Positions 9,369 to 18,163 of a stretch of 64,000 nucleotides of DNA are shown here, one piece after another. The stretch covers positions 909,920 through 973,919 of the forward strand of contig NZ_CANNGQ010000002.1 in assembly GCF_947504145.1 (NCBI RefSeq). The letters run 5' to 3'. Source of the stretch: an uncultured Microbulbifer sp. GTDB taxonomy: Bacteria; Pseudomonadota; Gammaproteobacteria; Pseudomonadales; Cellvibrionaceae. A model generated the notes under the pieces. That model was not told the origin of the DNA. It saw nothing but the letters and a program-made list of their open reading frames with translations, and did no database searches. A program made the position numbers and the translations under genes. Position 1 is the first letter of the stretch. Every line of letters begins with the position of its first letter.

Positions 9369-9809
9369 ATGACAAAAATTGAACGCAGTGCCCTGGTCAT
9401 GTACAGCGCAAGCCAGATGTTTGACCTGGTGAACGACGTGGCCAGTTATCCGCAGTTTCTGCCCGGTTGCCGCGCGGCGGAGATACTGCACCGGGACGAG
9501 GACACCCTGGAGGCGCGTCTCGACCTCTCCCGAGCCGGGATCAATCAGAGCTTTATCACCCGCAATCGCCTGTATCGCCCGGACAGGATGGAACTGGTAT
9601 TGGTAGACGGCCCGTTCAGCACATTCAACGGTTGCTGGACGTTTACCCCGCTGGCCGAGAACGCCTGCAAAGTGATGTTTGCCCTTGAATTTCAGGTTCA
9701 GAATCGCCTGCTGGGCGCAGCCGCGGGCAAGTTGTTCAGCGGCATTTCCAACCAGATGGTAGACGCCATGTGTGAGCGGGCGGGGCAGATTTATGGAGAC
9801 AGCAAATGA
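9369..9809 (+). CDS. ratA: RatA/PasT family START-domain protein (COQ10-like)
   Basis: A 146-residue START/SRPBCC protein. Recognisable stretches are ERSALVMYSASQMFDLVNDV, ASYPQFLPGC and LVDGPFSTFNGCW. In E. coli RatA (PasT) was reported to bind 50S subunits and block subunit joining; the eukaryotic COQ10 homologues bind ubiquinone, and recent views favour a quinone-related role. The gene overlaps ratB by 4 nt (ATGA), so the pair is translationally coupled. Its position across from smpB, as in E. coli and Pseudomonas, is conserved. No strong ribosome site precedes the ATG. Confidence 0.92.
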   Translation: MTKIERSALVMYSASQMFDLVNDVASYPQFLPGCRAAEILHRDEDTLEARLDLSRAGINQSFITRNRLYRPDRMELVLVDGPFSTFNGCWTFTPLAENACKVMFALEFQVQNRLLGAAAGKLFSGISNQMVDAMCERAGQIYGDSK

Positions 9810-10135
9810 GTAGCAAGAACACTATTGCAGTGGAAGTGGTGTATGCCCTGCCGCACGAGCAGCGTCTGATGAGTTTGCTGGTGGAGCCTGGCACGACCGC
9901 GCTGCAGGCACTGGAGTTATCAGGGATTCCCCGCGAGTACCCGGAAGTGGATCCGGCCAGTGCGAAGCTGGGTATCTTTGGGCAGGCGCTGGGCACCAAG
10001 GGGCTGGCGGCCGCACAGGAGTATGTTTTGCAGCCGGGAGATCGGGTAGAGGTGTATCGGCCGTTGATTGCCGATCCGAAGGAGGCGCGCAAGCAGCGCG
10101 CGGAGAAGGCAAAGCGTCAAGCGCAGGGCGGTTGA
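9806..10135 (+). CDS. ratB: RnfH/RatB family ubiquitin-like protein
   Basis: A 109-residue RnfH-family protein (beta-grasp, ubiquitin-like fold): IAVEVVYALPHEQRLMSLLV, ALELSGIPREYPEVDP, LGIFGQAL and DRVEVYRPLIADPKEARKQR are the family's recurring segments. Its biochemical function is not settled. In E. coli it was named RatB/PasI as a proposed antitoxin to RatA, but this has been disputed. It begins inside the ratA stop codon and ends in a highly basic tail (RKQRAEKAKRQ). The downstream neighbour bamE is convergent with a 35-bp gap. Confidence 0.9.
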   Translation: MSSKNTIAVEVVYALPHEQRLMSLLVEPGTTALQALELSGIPREYPEVDPASAKLGIFGQALGTKGLAAAQEYVLQPGDRVEVYRPLIADPKEARKQRAEKAKRQAQGG

Positions 10136-10170
10136 GCCCTGCGGGCGGAGAGACTCAGCTCAGCCTGGGA

Positions 10171-10515
10171 TCAGGGCCAGCCGCTGGGCTGCCAGTCGCC
10201 GCTGGTCTCGATCAGGAGGTCACCGTTGAAATACACGGTAAGGCGCTTCTGAGATTCCTCACCCTTGGGGGAGCGGATGCGGTTGATGTAGTCCCAGCGG
10301 TTGGGGTTGAAGGTGTCTTCCAGCAGTGGCGTGCCCAGCACAAAGCGCACCTGGCGACGGGTCATACCGGGCTTCAGCTGATCCACCATTTCCTGGGTGA
10401 CGATGTTGCCCTGCTGTACCTGGATGCGGTGAACACCAGGGAACTTGAACAGGCTACAGGCTGTAGCAACGCTACACAGTGCGGTGATCAGTAGAATTCG
10501 TACAACTGATGGCAT
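10171..10515 (-). CDS. bamE: Outer-membrane assembly lipoprotein BamE (SmpA/OmlA)
   Basis: A lipoprotein of about 114 residues of the BAM complex, which inserts beta-barrel proteins into the outer membrane. A signal peptide ends in the lipobox VATAC, so Cys is the lipidated residue. The BamE core follows: VDQLKPGMTRRQVRFVLGTP and FNPNRWDYINRI. The ATG at 10513-10515 has GGAG six bases upstream and is preferred; an in-frame ATG four codons earlier (10525-10527) is possible. fur lies divergently on the other side of a 346-bp gap, as in other gammaproteobacteria. The BAM partner bamD is also in this window. Confidence 0.95.
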   Translation of the reverse strand: MPSVVRILLITALCSVATACSLFKFPGVHRIQVQQGNIVTQEMVDQLKPGMTRRQVRFVLGTPLLEDTFNPNRWDYINRIRSPKGEESQKRLTVYFNGDLLIETSGDWQPSGWP

Positions 10516-10861
10516 TGAATGCTCCATCTGAATTTTTATTGGGTTCCGTTTCTCGGGGCGAGGCCCGAGCCGCCTGAGCTACACCATAGACGCTCCGGCG
10601 AACGACTGATAGTCGTCAAATTGCCGAGATAGTTCCCTGATGCCGTGCAAAAGCCGGTAATGTGCGCGGAAAGCGGGGCCAAGTTGGCCAATGGTGAGTG
10701 TTTGCTCACCGGGGAGCCACCGGCTATTAGACTGATTGCCCGGTTGGGGTTCCGCTACCTTTGCTGGGCGTGGATAATACCCGAACTGCGCGCCCGCCAA
10801 CAGGCGCTGCGCCGATTACAATATCGCGATTACGAGCACACACACCCGGAAATTATTACTC
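10516..10861. other. Divergent bamE-fur intergenic region
   Basis: A gene-free 346-bp region that should hold the promoters for bamE (minus) and fur (plus). A small perfect palindrome, ACGACTGATAGTCGT, lies at 10602-10616, and TACAAT at 10817-10822 could be a fur -10, though its -35 is poor. No clear Fur box or RNA gene was seen. Confidence 0.5.
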
Positions 10862-11272
10862 ATGTCGAACGAAAACCAGGAACTGCGTAAAGCGGGCCTC
10901 AAAGTCACTCTGCCGCGAGTGAAAATTCTCCAGTTGCTGGAAAGTGCCAGTGAACAGCACCTTAGTGCAGAAGATGTGTACAAAATGCTGCTGGACGCCG
11001 GGGAAGATGTGGGGCTGGCCACGGTTTACCGGGTGCTGACCCAGTTTGAAAGCGCCGGCCTGGTGATTCGCCACAACTTTGACGGCGGCCATTCCGTGTT
11101 CGAACTGGATCGCGGCGATCACCACGACCACATGGTGTGTACCGACTCCGGCCAGGTGATCGAATTCCACAATGAGCAGATCGAAGAGCTGCAGCAGCAG
11201 ATTGCGGAAGAGCACGGTTACGAGCTGACCGGCCACAGCCTGGTGCTGTACGTAAAGAAAAAGGAAGGCTGA
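10862..11272 (+). CDS. fur: Ferric uptake regulator Fur
   Basis: A 136-residue Fur repressor. The N-terminal winged helix carries RKAGLKVTLPRVKILQLLES and LATVYRVLTQFESAGLV, the DNA-recognition region. The metal-binding dimerisation domain has GGHSVFELDRGDHHDHMVC followed by EFHNEQIEELQ. The first zinc cysteine of the usual CxxC is present, but the second is replaced by Ser (VCTDSGQVIEF). Loss of this cysteine is also found in Pseudomonas Fur, so the protein is probably functional. With Fe2+ it represses iron-uptake genes. The ATG follows a weak ribosome site. An intrinsic terminator lies just downstream. Confidence 0.97.
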   Translation: MSNENQELRKAGLKVTLPRVKILQLLESASEQHLSAEDVYKMLLDAGEDVGLATVYRVLTQFESAGLVIRHNFDGGHSVFELDRGDHHDHMVCTDSGQVIEFHNEQIEELQQQIAEEHGYELTGHSLVLYVKKKEG

Positions 11273-11294
11273 GGCTCACCGTCTCATCCTGAAT

Positions 11295-11324
11295 AAAAAA
11301 GGGGAGCTGCGGCTCCCCTTTTTT
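11295..11324 (+). terminator. Bidirectional intrinsic terminator between fur and the acyltransferase gene
   Basis: A6, then GGGGAGC / GCTCCCC with a TGCG loop, then T6. It serves fur on the plus strand and the convergent gene on the minus strand. Confidence 0.93.
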
Positions 11325-11339
11325 ATTTGCCCGGATCAG

Positions 11340-11933
11340 TCACACCGGGGGGGTATAGTCATCGGGGTGCTTGCCGACCTTGGTGGCGTAGAAGGCGCCG
11401 AAGCGTGCCAGCTCTTTGGCCAGGCTTTCACCCATTTCCATCACTGGCCCCAGTCCCGCCTCTTTTCGGGGGAAGTCAACGAAGCCGCAAACCACCGGTA
11501 CCGCTGCGCCGCGCGCGATGTGGTAGAAGCCGGTTTTCCAGCGCTCAGATTTGCCGCGGGTCCCTTCCGGCGGTACAGCGATCACTAGCTCGTCACGTGA
11601 CTTGTACTGGTTGACGGTGCCTTCGACCAGGTTGTTGGCCTTGCTGCGATCGACAGCGATGCCGCCGAACCAGCGCATGGTGCCGCCCAGAGGAAACTGG
11701 AACAGTTTGTCTTTGCCCATCCACTGCGGGTTCACCTTCAGCTTGAGCGCCGCGAGGATGAAGAAGTACCCATCCCAGTTGGAAGTGTGAGGGGCGGCGA
11801 GCAACACGTATTTTTTGAGTTTCAGCGCGCGCTCGTCGGCCACGACTTTCCAGCCGTGCAGCTTCAGCAGCAGGCGTGCCAGCAGGCGCAGGCAGGGTGT
11901 CAGGATGGGAGTGTTGAAAATGGTTATCTGCAT
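11340..11933 (-). CDS. Lysophospholipid acyltransferase family protein (PlsC-like)
   Basis: About 197 residues from the ATG at 11931-11933; a longer frame to 12122 exists, but its extra 63 residues look non-coding (basic, proline-rich). Family motifs are the HX4D catalytic pair in APHTSNWDG and the PPEGTRGK motif (usually FPEGTR), with the segment MRWFGGIAVDRS between. Such enzymes transfer acyl chains to glycerol-phosphate or related lipids at the inner membrane. No paralogue-specific features identify the acceptor. The start has no strong ribosome site, so it is less certain than the function class. It is convergent with fur and downstream of recN on the same strand. Confidence 0.85.
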   Translation of the reverse strand: MQITIFNTPILTPCLRLLARLLLKLHGWKVVADERALKLKKYVLLAAPHTSNWDGYFFILAALKLKVNPQWMGKDKLFQFPLGGTMRWFGGIAVDRSKANNLVEGTVNQYKSRDELVIAVPPEGTRGKSERWKTGFYHIARGAAVPVVCGFVDFPRKEAGLGPVMEMGESLAKELARFGAFYATKVGKHPDDYTPPV

Positions 11934-12130
11934 GGTATGACCGAGTTCTTTGCCCGTCAGTGTAGTTGTTGGATCCCCGATTGGGCTTGAATGAGGGCGC
12001 GGCAGTATAAAGTGAATTAAGTGCCGCTTTCGGTCAATTTCGGCCCTGGCGGATCGCCGGGGCCGATTATCCTGGACTGGTGGGTTCTGGTTTTTGGCTG
12101 GGCGGCCTTTGTTCAGGCGCATGTGCGGCG

Positions 12131-13783
12131 TCAGGCGCGGCTCAGCATTTCCTGCGCGTGTGCGATGGATTGGGTGGTGGCTTCCCCGCCCAGCATGCGT
12201 GCGATTTCGGTACTGCGTTCCACATCCTTCAGTTCCCGCAGAGCGACAAAGGCCGCGGCACCATCACTGTGTTTTTCCACCAGGTACTGGCGGTGGGCAC
12301 GGGCGGCCACTTGCGCCAGGTGGGTAACGCAGATCACCTGGCCGCCTTCGCCCAGTTGGCGCAGCAGTTTGCCGACAACATCGCCGGTGGCGCCGCCGAT
12401 ACCCACATCCACCTCGTCAAACACCAGGGTGGGGGTGCGCGAGGTCTGTGCGGTAATCACCTGGATTGCCAGGCTGACCCGTGACAGTTCGCCACCGGAG
12501 GCGATTTTACCCAGGGGCCGGGCGGGCTGGCCGGGGTTGGTGGAAATCAGGATTTCCACTTCTTCGAGGCCGGTAGCGGTGGGCTTGTCCAGCTCGCTCA
12601 GCGCCAGTTCGATGCGGGCGTGGGGCATGGCGAGATCGGCCAGCTGATCATTGACGGCCTTGGCGAGTTTTACCGCGGCCGTGCCGCGCAGCTTGCTGAG
12701 CCTGGTCGCGCTGCCGCGGAACTTCTGTTCCAGTGTTTCGCATTCGCTGGCCAGCTTATCCAGCGCGTCCGGTGCACCGATTTCTTCCAGTTCCTGCTGC
12801 CACTGCTGGTGCAGTTCTGCCAGCTGGTCCGGCTGTACCCGGTGCTTGCGGGCCAGGGAGTAGATTGCCGAGAGGCGCTCCTCCACTTCCGCGAGGCGCT
12901 CCGGGTCCATTTCGAAGCGGTCGATATGCCGAGACAGGGTGCTGCCGGCCTCATCGATCTGGATGCGCGCGCTGTCGAGCATCTGCGCCACTTCCGCCAG
13001 CGCCGGGCTCTGTTCCGGCATGGCGCCTACAAGCTGCATTGCCCGGTGCAATTGCTCGGCGATATCGCCCTCACCGCCGTTCAGCAGGGCGGCCAGCTGG
13101 TAGCTGCCATTGAGGATGTCGCCGGCGTTGGCCAGCTGGCGCTGTTCGCTTTCCAGGTCTTCCAGTTCGAGGGGCTTGAGGCCCAGCTGTTCCAGTTCTT
13201 CCAGCTGGTACTCCAGCAAATCCCGGCGAGCCTGGGTTTCCTCGGCGCTGTCGGCGAGCTTGCGGTAGCGGCGGTACTGGTCCTGCCAGGTCTTGTAGTG
13301 AATACGCACTTCGGCGCTCTGCGCCTCGGCGTGGGCGTACTCATCCAGCAGGCGGCGGTGGGTGTCTTTCTTGAGCAGGGATTGGTGTTCGTGCTGGCTG
13401 TGGATATCAATCAGCTGCTCGCCGAGGGTGCGCAGCTGCATCAGGGTCACCGGCTGGCCGTTGATATAGGCCCGGGAGCGGCCGTCGGCACTGATGGTAC
13501 GGCGCAGGATTACCTCGCGGCCGGCATCCATCTCCTGCTCTTCCAGCCAGGCGCGGGCTTCCTGGTGGTTGCTGATATCGAAGGTGGCGTGAATGTCGGC
13601 TCGTTTGGCGCCGGCGCGCACCAGCTCGCCATTGCCGCGGTCGCCCAGGGCGAGCCCTAGGGCATCCAGGGTGATGGACTTGCCCGCGCCGGTCTCGCCG
13701 GTGAGGGTGCTGGTGCCTGGTCCGAATTCCAGCTCCAGCTGGTCGACCAGGGTGAATTGGCTGATAGACAGGTGCAGCAACAT
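12131..13783 (-). CDS. recN: DNA repair protein RecN
   Basis: A 550-residue SMC-like ATPase used early in double-strand-break repair. Walker A is GETGAGKS (about residues 30-37). Two coiled-coil arms follow, rich in Glu/Gln/Leu (about 150-350), and the C-terminal half has the signature ASGGELSRVSLAIQ and Walker B TLVFDEVDVGIGG. Length matches E. coli RecN (553). The start is the ATG at 13781-13783. A LexA-like box 28 bp upstream suggests SOS control, the rule for recN in E. coli and relatives. Confidence 0.97.
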   Translation of the reverse strand: MLLHLSISQFTLVDQLELEFGPGTSTLTGETGAGKSITLDALGLALGDRGNGELVRAGAKRADIHATFDISNHQEARAWLEEQEMDAGREVILRRTISADGRSRAYINGQPVTLMQLRTLGEQLIDIHSQHEHQSLLKKDTHRRLLDEYAHAEAQSAEVRIHYKTWQDQYRRYRKLADSAEETQARRDLLEYQLEELEQLGLKPLELEDLESEQRQLANAGDILNGSYQLAALLNGGEGDIAEQLHRAMQLVGAMPEQSPALAEVAQMLDSARIQIDEAGSTLSRHIDRFEMDPERLAEVEERLSAIYSLARKHRVQPDQLAELHQQWQQELEEIGAPDALDKLASECETLEQKFRGSATRLSKLRGTAAVKLAKAVNDQLADLAMPHARIELALSELDKPTATGLEEVEILISTNPGQPARPLGKIASGGELSRVSLAIQVITAQTSRTPTLVFDEVDVGIGGATGDVVGKLLRQLGEGGQVICVTHLAQVAARAHRQYLVEKHSDGAAAFVALRELKDVERSTEIARMLGGEATTQSIAHAQEMLSRA

Positions 13784-13810
13784 GAGATTATTTTCGTGGC
13801 TATCCGAATA

Positions 13811-13828
13811 GTGGTTGTTTATACAGTA
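13811..13828 (-). promoter_or_regulatory. LexA (SOS) box-like operator upstream of recN
   Basis: On the minus strand TACTGTATAAACAACCAC, which matches the E. coli recN operator type TACTGTATATAAAACCAG at 15 of 18 positions. It has the invariant CTGT half and a weaker right half (CCAC). It is 28 bp before the recN ATG. Confidence 0.6.
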
Positions 13829-13951
13829 TATCGCCGCGTCCTTTCAATCACCCCGGGCGCTGAATGTGCACGAATCGCCCCTCGCGGTCGTGTTGGGCCC
13901 ACACTACCCTGTCGATTGCATCAGCCGCCTGCACCCGCCGCCATGCGGCCT

Positions 13952-13980
13952 CTTGAAGTGACTGGCGCAGCCCCCATATA
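13952..13980 (+). promoter_or_regulatory. Heat-shock (sigma-32) promoter of grpE-dnaK-dnaJ
   Basis: CTTGAA (13952-13957), a 14-nt spacer and CCCCATATA (13972-13980) match the RpoH consensus CTTGAA-N13-15-CCCCATNT almost perfectly. It lies about 115 bp before the grpE start. Confidence 0.88.
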
Positions 13981-14094
13981 GCCCTGCATCCCCCGGCGAC
14001 TGTACCGGCCGCCCCGGGGAACTTTGTTTCAACATTGTTTCAATATCGATTTGACCAATTGGCAGTAGACCGACGGACACAGACGGAGAAAGCA

Positions 14095-14709
14095 GTGGCC
14101 AAAGAGCGCAGCGAAGACGAACAGATTGAGAGCGGCGAACCAGGGGCTGAGCCCACCGCCGAGGTGGAAAACCCGAATGCCGACGAGCAGCACGCCGCCG
14201 AAGAGGCGCTGGCCGAAGAGCTGGCGGCAGATGCTGGCGAAAGTGCACAGGAGGAAGAAATCGCCTCCCTGCACCAGCAGTTGGCGGACCACAAAGACAT
14301 GGTGCTGCGCGCCCAGGCCGAGGTGCAGAACGCCCGCCGTCGCGCCCAGCAGGATGTTGAGAAGGCACACAAGTTTGGCGTAGAAAAGCTGATTAAAGAG
14401 CTGTTGCCGGTAGTGGATAACCTCGAGCGCGCACTGTCTACCATCGACAGCGAAGACGAAGCGCAGAAGGCCGTGATAGAAGGCATCGAGCTGACCCAAA
14501 AGTCGTTTATCGACACCTTGAGCAAGTCTGGGGTGGAAGTGATCGATCCGGCCGGCGAGCCCTTCGATCCGGAGCTGCACCAGGCCATGACCCAGGTGCC
14601 GAACGGCGATGTGGAGCCAAATACCGTGCTGGACGTGTTCCAGAAGGGCTACCGCCTGCACGGCCGCCTGGTGCGTCCGGCGATGGTCGTTGTCAGCAAG
14701 GCGCCATAA
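14095..14709 (+). CDS. grpE: Nucleotide exchange factor GrpE
   Basis: A 204-residue GrpE starting at a GTG with GGAG eight bases upstream; the longer frame from the ATG at 14035 would add an unrelated stretch. The N-terminus is very acidic (EDEQIESGEPGAEPTAEVEN). A long helix (EEEIASLHQQLADHKDMVLR) and the C-terminal beta domain follow (GVEVIDPAGEPFDPELHQAM; YRLHGRLVRPAMVVVSK). GrpE dimers release ADP from DnaK. Length is close to E. coli (197). It is first in the grpE-dnaK-dnaJ cluster, behind a sigma-32 promoter. Confidence 0.97.
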   Translation: MAKERSEDEQIESGEPGAEPTAEVENPNADEQHAAEEALAEELAADAGESAQEEEIASLHQQLADHKDMVLRAQAEVQNARRRAQQDVEKAHKFGVEKLIKELLPVVDNLERALSTIDSEDEAQKAVIEGIELTQKSFIDTLSKSGVEVIDPAGEPFDPELHQAMTQVPNGDVEPNTVLDVFQKGYRLHGRLVRPAMVVVSKAP

Positions 14710-14888
14710 GGCCTCGCAAGACATACGCGAAACCCTGACTACAAACCTGACCACAAAACCCTGCAGTACCGCCCTTGAAATGTGACAGGCGGCACCAATA
14801 TAAGCAGGCAACCGAATTAAACCGCGCAGCGCCAGGCCCGACAACAGGTTCAGAGCCGGCGCGCGCCGCAAAGTGAGGAATCAGATCC

Positions 14889-16823
14889 ATGGGAAAAATC
14901 ATCGGCATCGACCTGGGTACCACCAACAGCTGTGTGGCGGTACTGGACGGCGACAAGGCCCGCGTTATTGAAAACGCCGAAGGCGATCGCACCACCCCGT
15001 CTATCGTTGCGTTTACCGACGACAACGAAGTACTGGTGGGCCAGTCTGCCAAGCGCCAGTCTGTCACCAACCCGACCAATACCCTGTACGCGGTAAAGCG
15101 TCTGATCGGTCGCAAGTTCAAAGACGACGTTGTGCAGAAAGACATCAAAATGGTGCCTTACTCCATCGTTGAAGCCGAGAACGGCGACGCCTGGGTAGAA
15201 GTGAAGGGCGATAAGAAAGCACCGCCGCAGATCTCTGCCGAAGTGCTGAAGAAAATGAAGAAAACCGCGGAAGACTTCCTCGGTGAGAAAGTAGACGCCG
15301 CGGTTATCACCGTGCCGGCCTACTTCAACGATTCTCAGCGTCAGGCCACCAAAGACGCCGGCCGCATTGCCGGTCTGGACGTGAAGCGCATCATCAACGA
15401 GCCGACCGCGGCTGCACTGGCCTACGGCATGGACAAAGCCGGTGGCGATCGCACCATCGCGGTTTACGACCTGGGTGGCGGTACCTTCGATATCTCCATC
15501 ATCGAAATTGCTGACGTCGACGGCGAGAAGCAGTTTGAAGTGCTGTCCACCAATGGTGACACCTTCCTCGGTGGTGAAGACTTCGACCTGCGCCTGATCG
15601 ATTACCTGGCCGAGCAGTTTAAGAAAGAGCAGGGCATCGACCTGAAGGGCGATCCCCTGGCCATGCAGCGCCTGAAAGAAGCTGCGGAAAAAGCCAAGAT
15701 CGAGCTGTCCTCCAGCCAGCAGACCGAAGTGAACCTGCCGTACATCACCGCAGACGCCACCGGTCCGAAGCATTTGGTGGTCAAGCTGACCCGCGCCAAG
15801 CTGGAAAGCCTGGTGGAAGAGCTGGTTACCCGCTCCCTGGAGCCGGTAAAAACCGCACTGGCGGACGCCGATCTGTCTGCATCCGGCATCGACGAAGTGA
15901 TCCTGGTGGGCGGTCAGACCCGCATGCCGCTGGTGCAGTCCAAGGTCACCGAGTTCTTCGGTAAAGAGCCGCGCAAAGACGTGAACCCGGACGAAGCGGT
16001 TGCCGTGGGTGCGGCGATTCAGGGTGCGGTACTGGGCGGCGACGTGAAAGACGTACTGCTGCTGGACGTAACCCCGCTGACCCTGGGTATCGAAACCATG
16101 GGTGGCGTGGCCACAGCGCTGATCGACAAGAACACCACTATTCCGACCAAAAAGTCGCAGACATTTTCTACTGCCGACGATAACCAGAGTGCCGTGACCA
16201 TTCATGTGGTGCAGGGCGAGCGCAAGCAGGCGGCGCAGAACAAGTCCCTGGGCCGTTTTGACCTGGCCGACATTCCGCCGGCGCCGCGCGGCATGCCGCA
16301 GATCGAAGTGACCTTCGATATTGATGCCAACGGCATCCTGCACGTACACGCGAAAGACAAAGCGACTGGCAAAGAGCAGTCCATCGTGATCAAGGCCTCT
16401 TCCGGTCTGTCCGATGAAGAGATTGATCAAATGGTGCAGGACGCCGAGGCCAATGCCGAAGCGGACAAGCAGTTCGAGGAGCTGGTGACTACCCGCAACA
16501 CCCTCGACGGCCTGATCTCTGCCACCAAGAAAACCCTGGAAGAAGCCGGTGACAAGGCGACTGCGGAAGAGAAAGCCGCAATCGACGCCGCACTGGCCGA
16601 AGCCGAGGAAGCGGTAAAAGGCAACGACAAGGCGGCCATGGAAGCGGCCACCACCAAGCTCACCGAAGCCTCTGGCCCGGTAGCCCAGAAAATGTACGCT
16701 GAGCAGGCGCAAGCCGGTGAAGCGGCCGCGGAACAGGCCGAGCAGGCCCAGTCTTCCGGCGGTGATGACGCAGTGGACGCTGAGTTCGAAGAAGTCAAAG
16801 ACGACAAGAAAGAAGACAAGTAA
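14889..16823 (+). CDS. dnaK: Hsp70 chaperone DnaK
   Basis: A 644-residue Hsp70. The ATPase domain opens with [20 protein letters not shown] and contains [34 protein letters not shown] and [13 protein letters not shown]. The substrate-binding domain has [18 protein letters not shown] and [21 protein letters not shown] helical lid and Gly/Gln/Ala-rich tail end in [13 protein letters not shown], the usual EEVKD terminus. It refolds proteins and restrains sigma-32 with DnaJ and GrpE. The 179-bp gap after grpE has no clear promoter. Frames on the opposite strand of this gene are shadows caused by strong codon bias. Confidence 0.99.
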   Translation: MGKIIGIDLGTTNSCVAVLDGDKARVIENAEGDRTTPSIVAFTDDNEVLVGQSAKRQSVTNPTNTLYAVKRLIGRKFKDDVVQKDIKMVPYSIVEAENGDAWVEVKGDKKAPPQISAEVLKKMKKTAEDFLGEKVDAAVITVPAYFNDSQRQATKDAGRIAGLDVKRIINEPTAAALAYGMDKAGGDRTIAVYDLGGGTFDISIIEIADVDGEKQFEVLSTNGDTFLGGEDFDLRLIDYLAEQFKKEQGIDLKGDPLAMQRLKEAAEKAKIELSSSQQTEVNLPYITADATGPKHLVVKLTRAKLESLVEELVTRSLEPVKTALADADLSASGIDEVILVGGQTRMPLVQSKVTEFFGKEPRKDVNPDEAVAVGAAIQGAVLGGDVKDVLLLDVTPLTLGIETMGGVATALIDKNTTIPTKKSQTFSTADDNQSAVTIHVVQGERKQAAQNKSLGRFDLADIPPAPRGMPQIEVTFDIDANGILHVHAKDKATGKEQSIVIKASSGLSDEEIDQMVQDAEANAEADKQFEELVTTRNTLDGLISATKKTLEEAGDKATAEEKAAIDAALAEAEEAVKGNDKAAMEAATTKLTEASGPVAQKMYAEQAQAGEAAAEQAEQAQSSGGDDAVDAEFEEVKDDKKEDK

Positions 16824-16867
16824 CTGATTCCTCGTATCACTACTTGCCTCAGCCCCAACACCTAGGC

Positions 16868-16935
16868 GCCAGCAGGGCTGGCTCCTGCGGGGCAAAATAA
16901 AAAGGCGCGGAGGCTCTAAACGGCTTTCGCGCCTT
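16868..16935 (+). promoter_or_regulatory. Stem-loops in the dnaK-dnaJ gap
   Basis: GCCAGC/GCTGGC (16868-16882) and AAGGCGCG/CGCGCCTT (16902-16935) lie between dnaK and dnaJ. Neither is followed by a proper U-run, so they may act as partial attenuator or processing sites that set the DnaK:DnaJ ratio (inference). Confidence 0.4.
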
Positions 16936-16963
16936 CTGCAGTTTAAAAAGAACACACAGAGCT

Positions 16964-18088
16964 ATGTCCAAACGCGATTACTACGAAGTCCTCGGTGTCA
17001 GCAAAGGCGCGGACGATAAAGAGCTGAAAAAAGCTTACCGCCGGGTGGCGATGAAATTTCACCCGGACCGCAACCCCGACGATAAAGAGGCGGAGAACAA
17101 GTTCAAGGAAGCCAATGAGGCTTACGAAGTACTTTCCGACCCCCAGAAAAAAGCCGCTTATGATCAGTTCGGACACGCCGGTGTAGACGGTCAGGCGGGC
17201 GGCGCCGGTGCCGGCGGTTTCGGTGGCTTCTCCGATATCTTCGGTGACGTGTTTGGCGATATCTTTGGCGGCGCTGCCGGTGGCGGTCGTCGCGGCCCCC
17301 AGCGCGGCTCCGACCTGCGTTACGACCTGGATCTGGATCTGGAAGACGCGGTGCGAGGCACCACCGTCAAAATCAAGGTGCCGACCCTGGCCAACTGCGG
17401 CACCTGTCACGGCTCCGGCGCCAAGGCCGGCTCCCAGCCGCAAACCTGCGGTACCTGTGGTGGTGCCGGTCAGGTGCGGATGCAGCAGGGCTTTTTCTCC
17501 GTCCAGCAGACCTGCCCCAATTGCCGCGGTCGCGGCTCCGTGATCAGCGATCCCTGTGGCAGCTGCCATGGTCGCGGTCGCGTTGAAGAAACCAAAACCC
17601 TGTCGGTGAAGGTGCCCCCGGGTGTGGATACCGGTGACCGCATCCGCCTCGCGGGCGAGGGTGAAGCGGGCCCGGATGGTGGCCCTGCGGGAGACCTGTA
17701 TGTTCAGGTCATGGTGCGCGAACACGAGTTGTTCCAGCGCGATGGCAAGAACCTCTACTGCGAAGTGCCGATCAGCTTCGTCACCGCGGCCATTGGTGGC
17801 GAGATGGAAGTGCCGACCCTGGAAGGCAAGGTCAAACTGAAAATCCCGGCAGAGAGCCAGACTGGCAAGCTGTTCCGCCTGCGCGGCAAGGGTGTAACCC
17901 CGGTGCGCGGCGGCGCCCCTGGTGACCTGCTGTGCCGCGTGGTGGTGGAAACTCCGGTCAACCTGAGCGCCAAGCAGAAAGAGCTGCTGGAAGAGTTTTC
18001 CAATACGCTCAGCGAAAAGAAAAACTCACCCCGTCAGACCGGCTGGTTTGAGGGTGTGAAGAACTTCTTTGGCGATATGAAGCTGTAA
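16964..18088 (+). CDS. dnaJ: Hsp40 co-chaperone DnaJ
   Basis: A 374-residue type-I J-protein. The J domain (1-70) carries HPD ([10 protein letters not shown]). A Gly/Phe-rich linker follows ([20 protein letters not shown]). The zinc-finger region contains four CxxCxGxG-type repeats: [24 protein letters not shown] and CGSCHGRG. Then come the substrate-binding C-terminal domains. It delivers clients to DnaK and stimulates its ATPase. Length matches E. coli DnaJ (376). An intrinsic terminator lies 30 bp downstream. Confidence 0.98.
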   Translation: MSKRDYYEVLGVSKGADDKELKKAYRRVAMKFHPDRNPDDKEAENKFKEANEAYEVLSDPQKKAAYDQFGHAGVDGQAGGAGAGGFGGFSDIFGDVFGDIFGGAAGGGRRGPQRGSDLRYDLDLDLEDAVRGTTVKIKVPTLANCGTCHGSGAKAGSQPQTCGTCGGAGQVRMQQGFFSVQQTCPNCRGRGSVISDPCGSCHGRGRVEETKTLSVKVPPGVDTGDRIRLAGEGEAGPDGGPAGDLYVQVMVREHELFQRDGKNLYCEVPISFVTAAIGGEMEVPTLEGKVKLKIPAESQTGKLFRLRGKGVTPVRGGAPGDLLCRVVVETPVNLSAKQKELLEEFSNTLSEKKNSPRQTGWFEGVKNFFGDMKL

Positions 18089-18118
18089 GTTGCATTAAAT
18101 CGAGCAATGAACAGGCAT

Positions 18119-18150
18119 AAAAAAACCCGGCAAATTTGCCGGGTTTTTTT
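18119..18150 (+). terminator. Bidirectional intrinsic terminator, dnaJ / ispB
   Basis: A7, then CCCGGCAA ATT TGCCGGG stem, then T7. It serves dnaJ (plus) and the convergent ispB (minus). Confidence 0.94.
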
Positions 18151-18163
18151 ATTGTGGGCAGTG

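Larger units (their letters stand above)
13784..14094. other. Divergent recN-grpE regulatory region
   Basis: A 311-bp gap without a gene. It holds a LexA-like box for recN (13811-13828) and a heat-shock promoter for grpE (13952-13980). An upstream in-frame ATG at 14035 exists for grpE, but the leader before the GTG at 14095 looks non-coding. Confidence 0.7.

Noticed and set aside
11934..12122. Longer start for the acyltransferase gene
   Set aside because: The extra 63 residues are rich in Arg/Pro with no conserved features; the family core starts at MQITIFNTP.
14850..16955. A 701-residue frame antisense to dnaK
   Set aside because: It mirrors dnaK exactly and arises from strong codon bias (few stops on the opposite strand). 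Its composition (many His, Gln, Phe, Gly) is typical of shadow frames.
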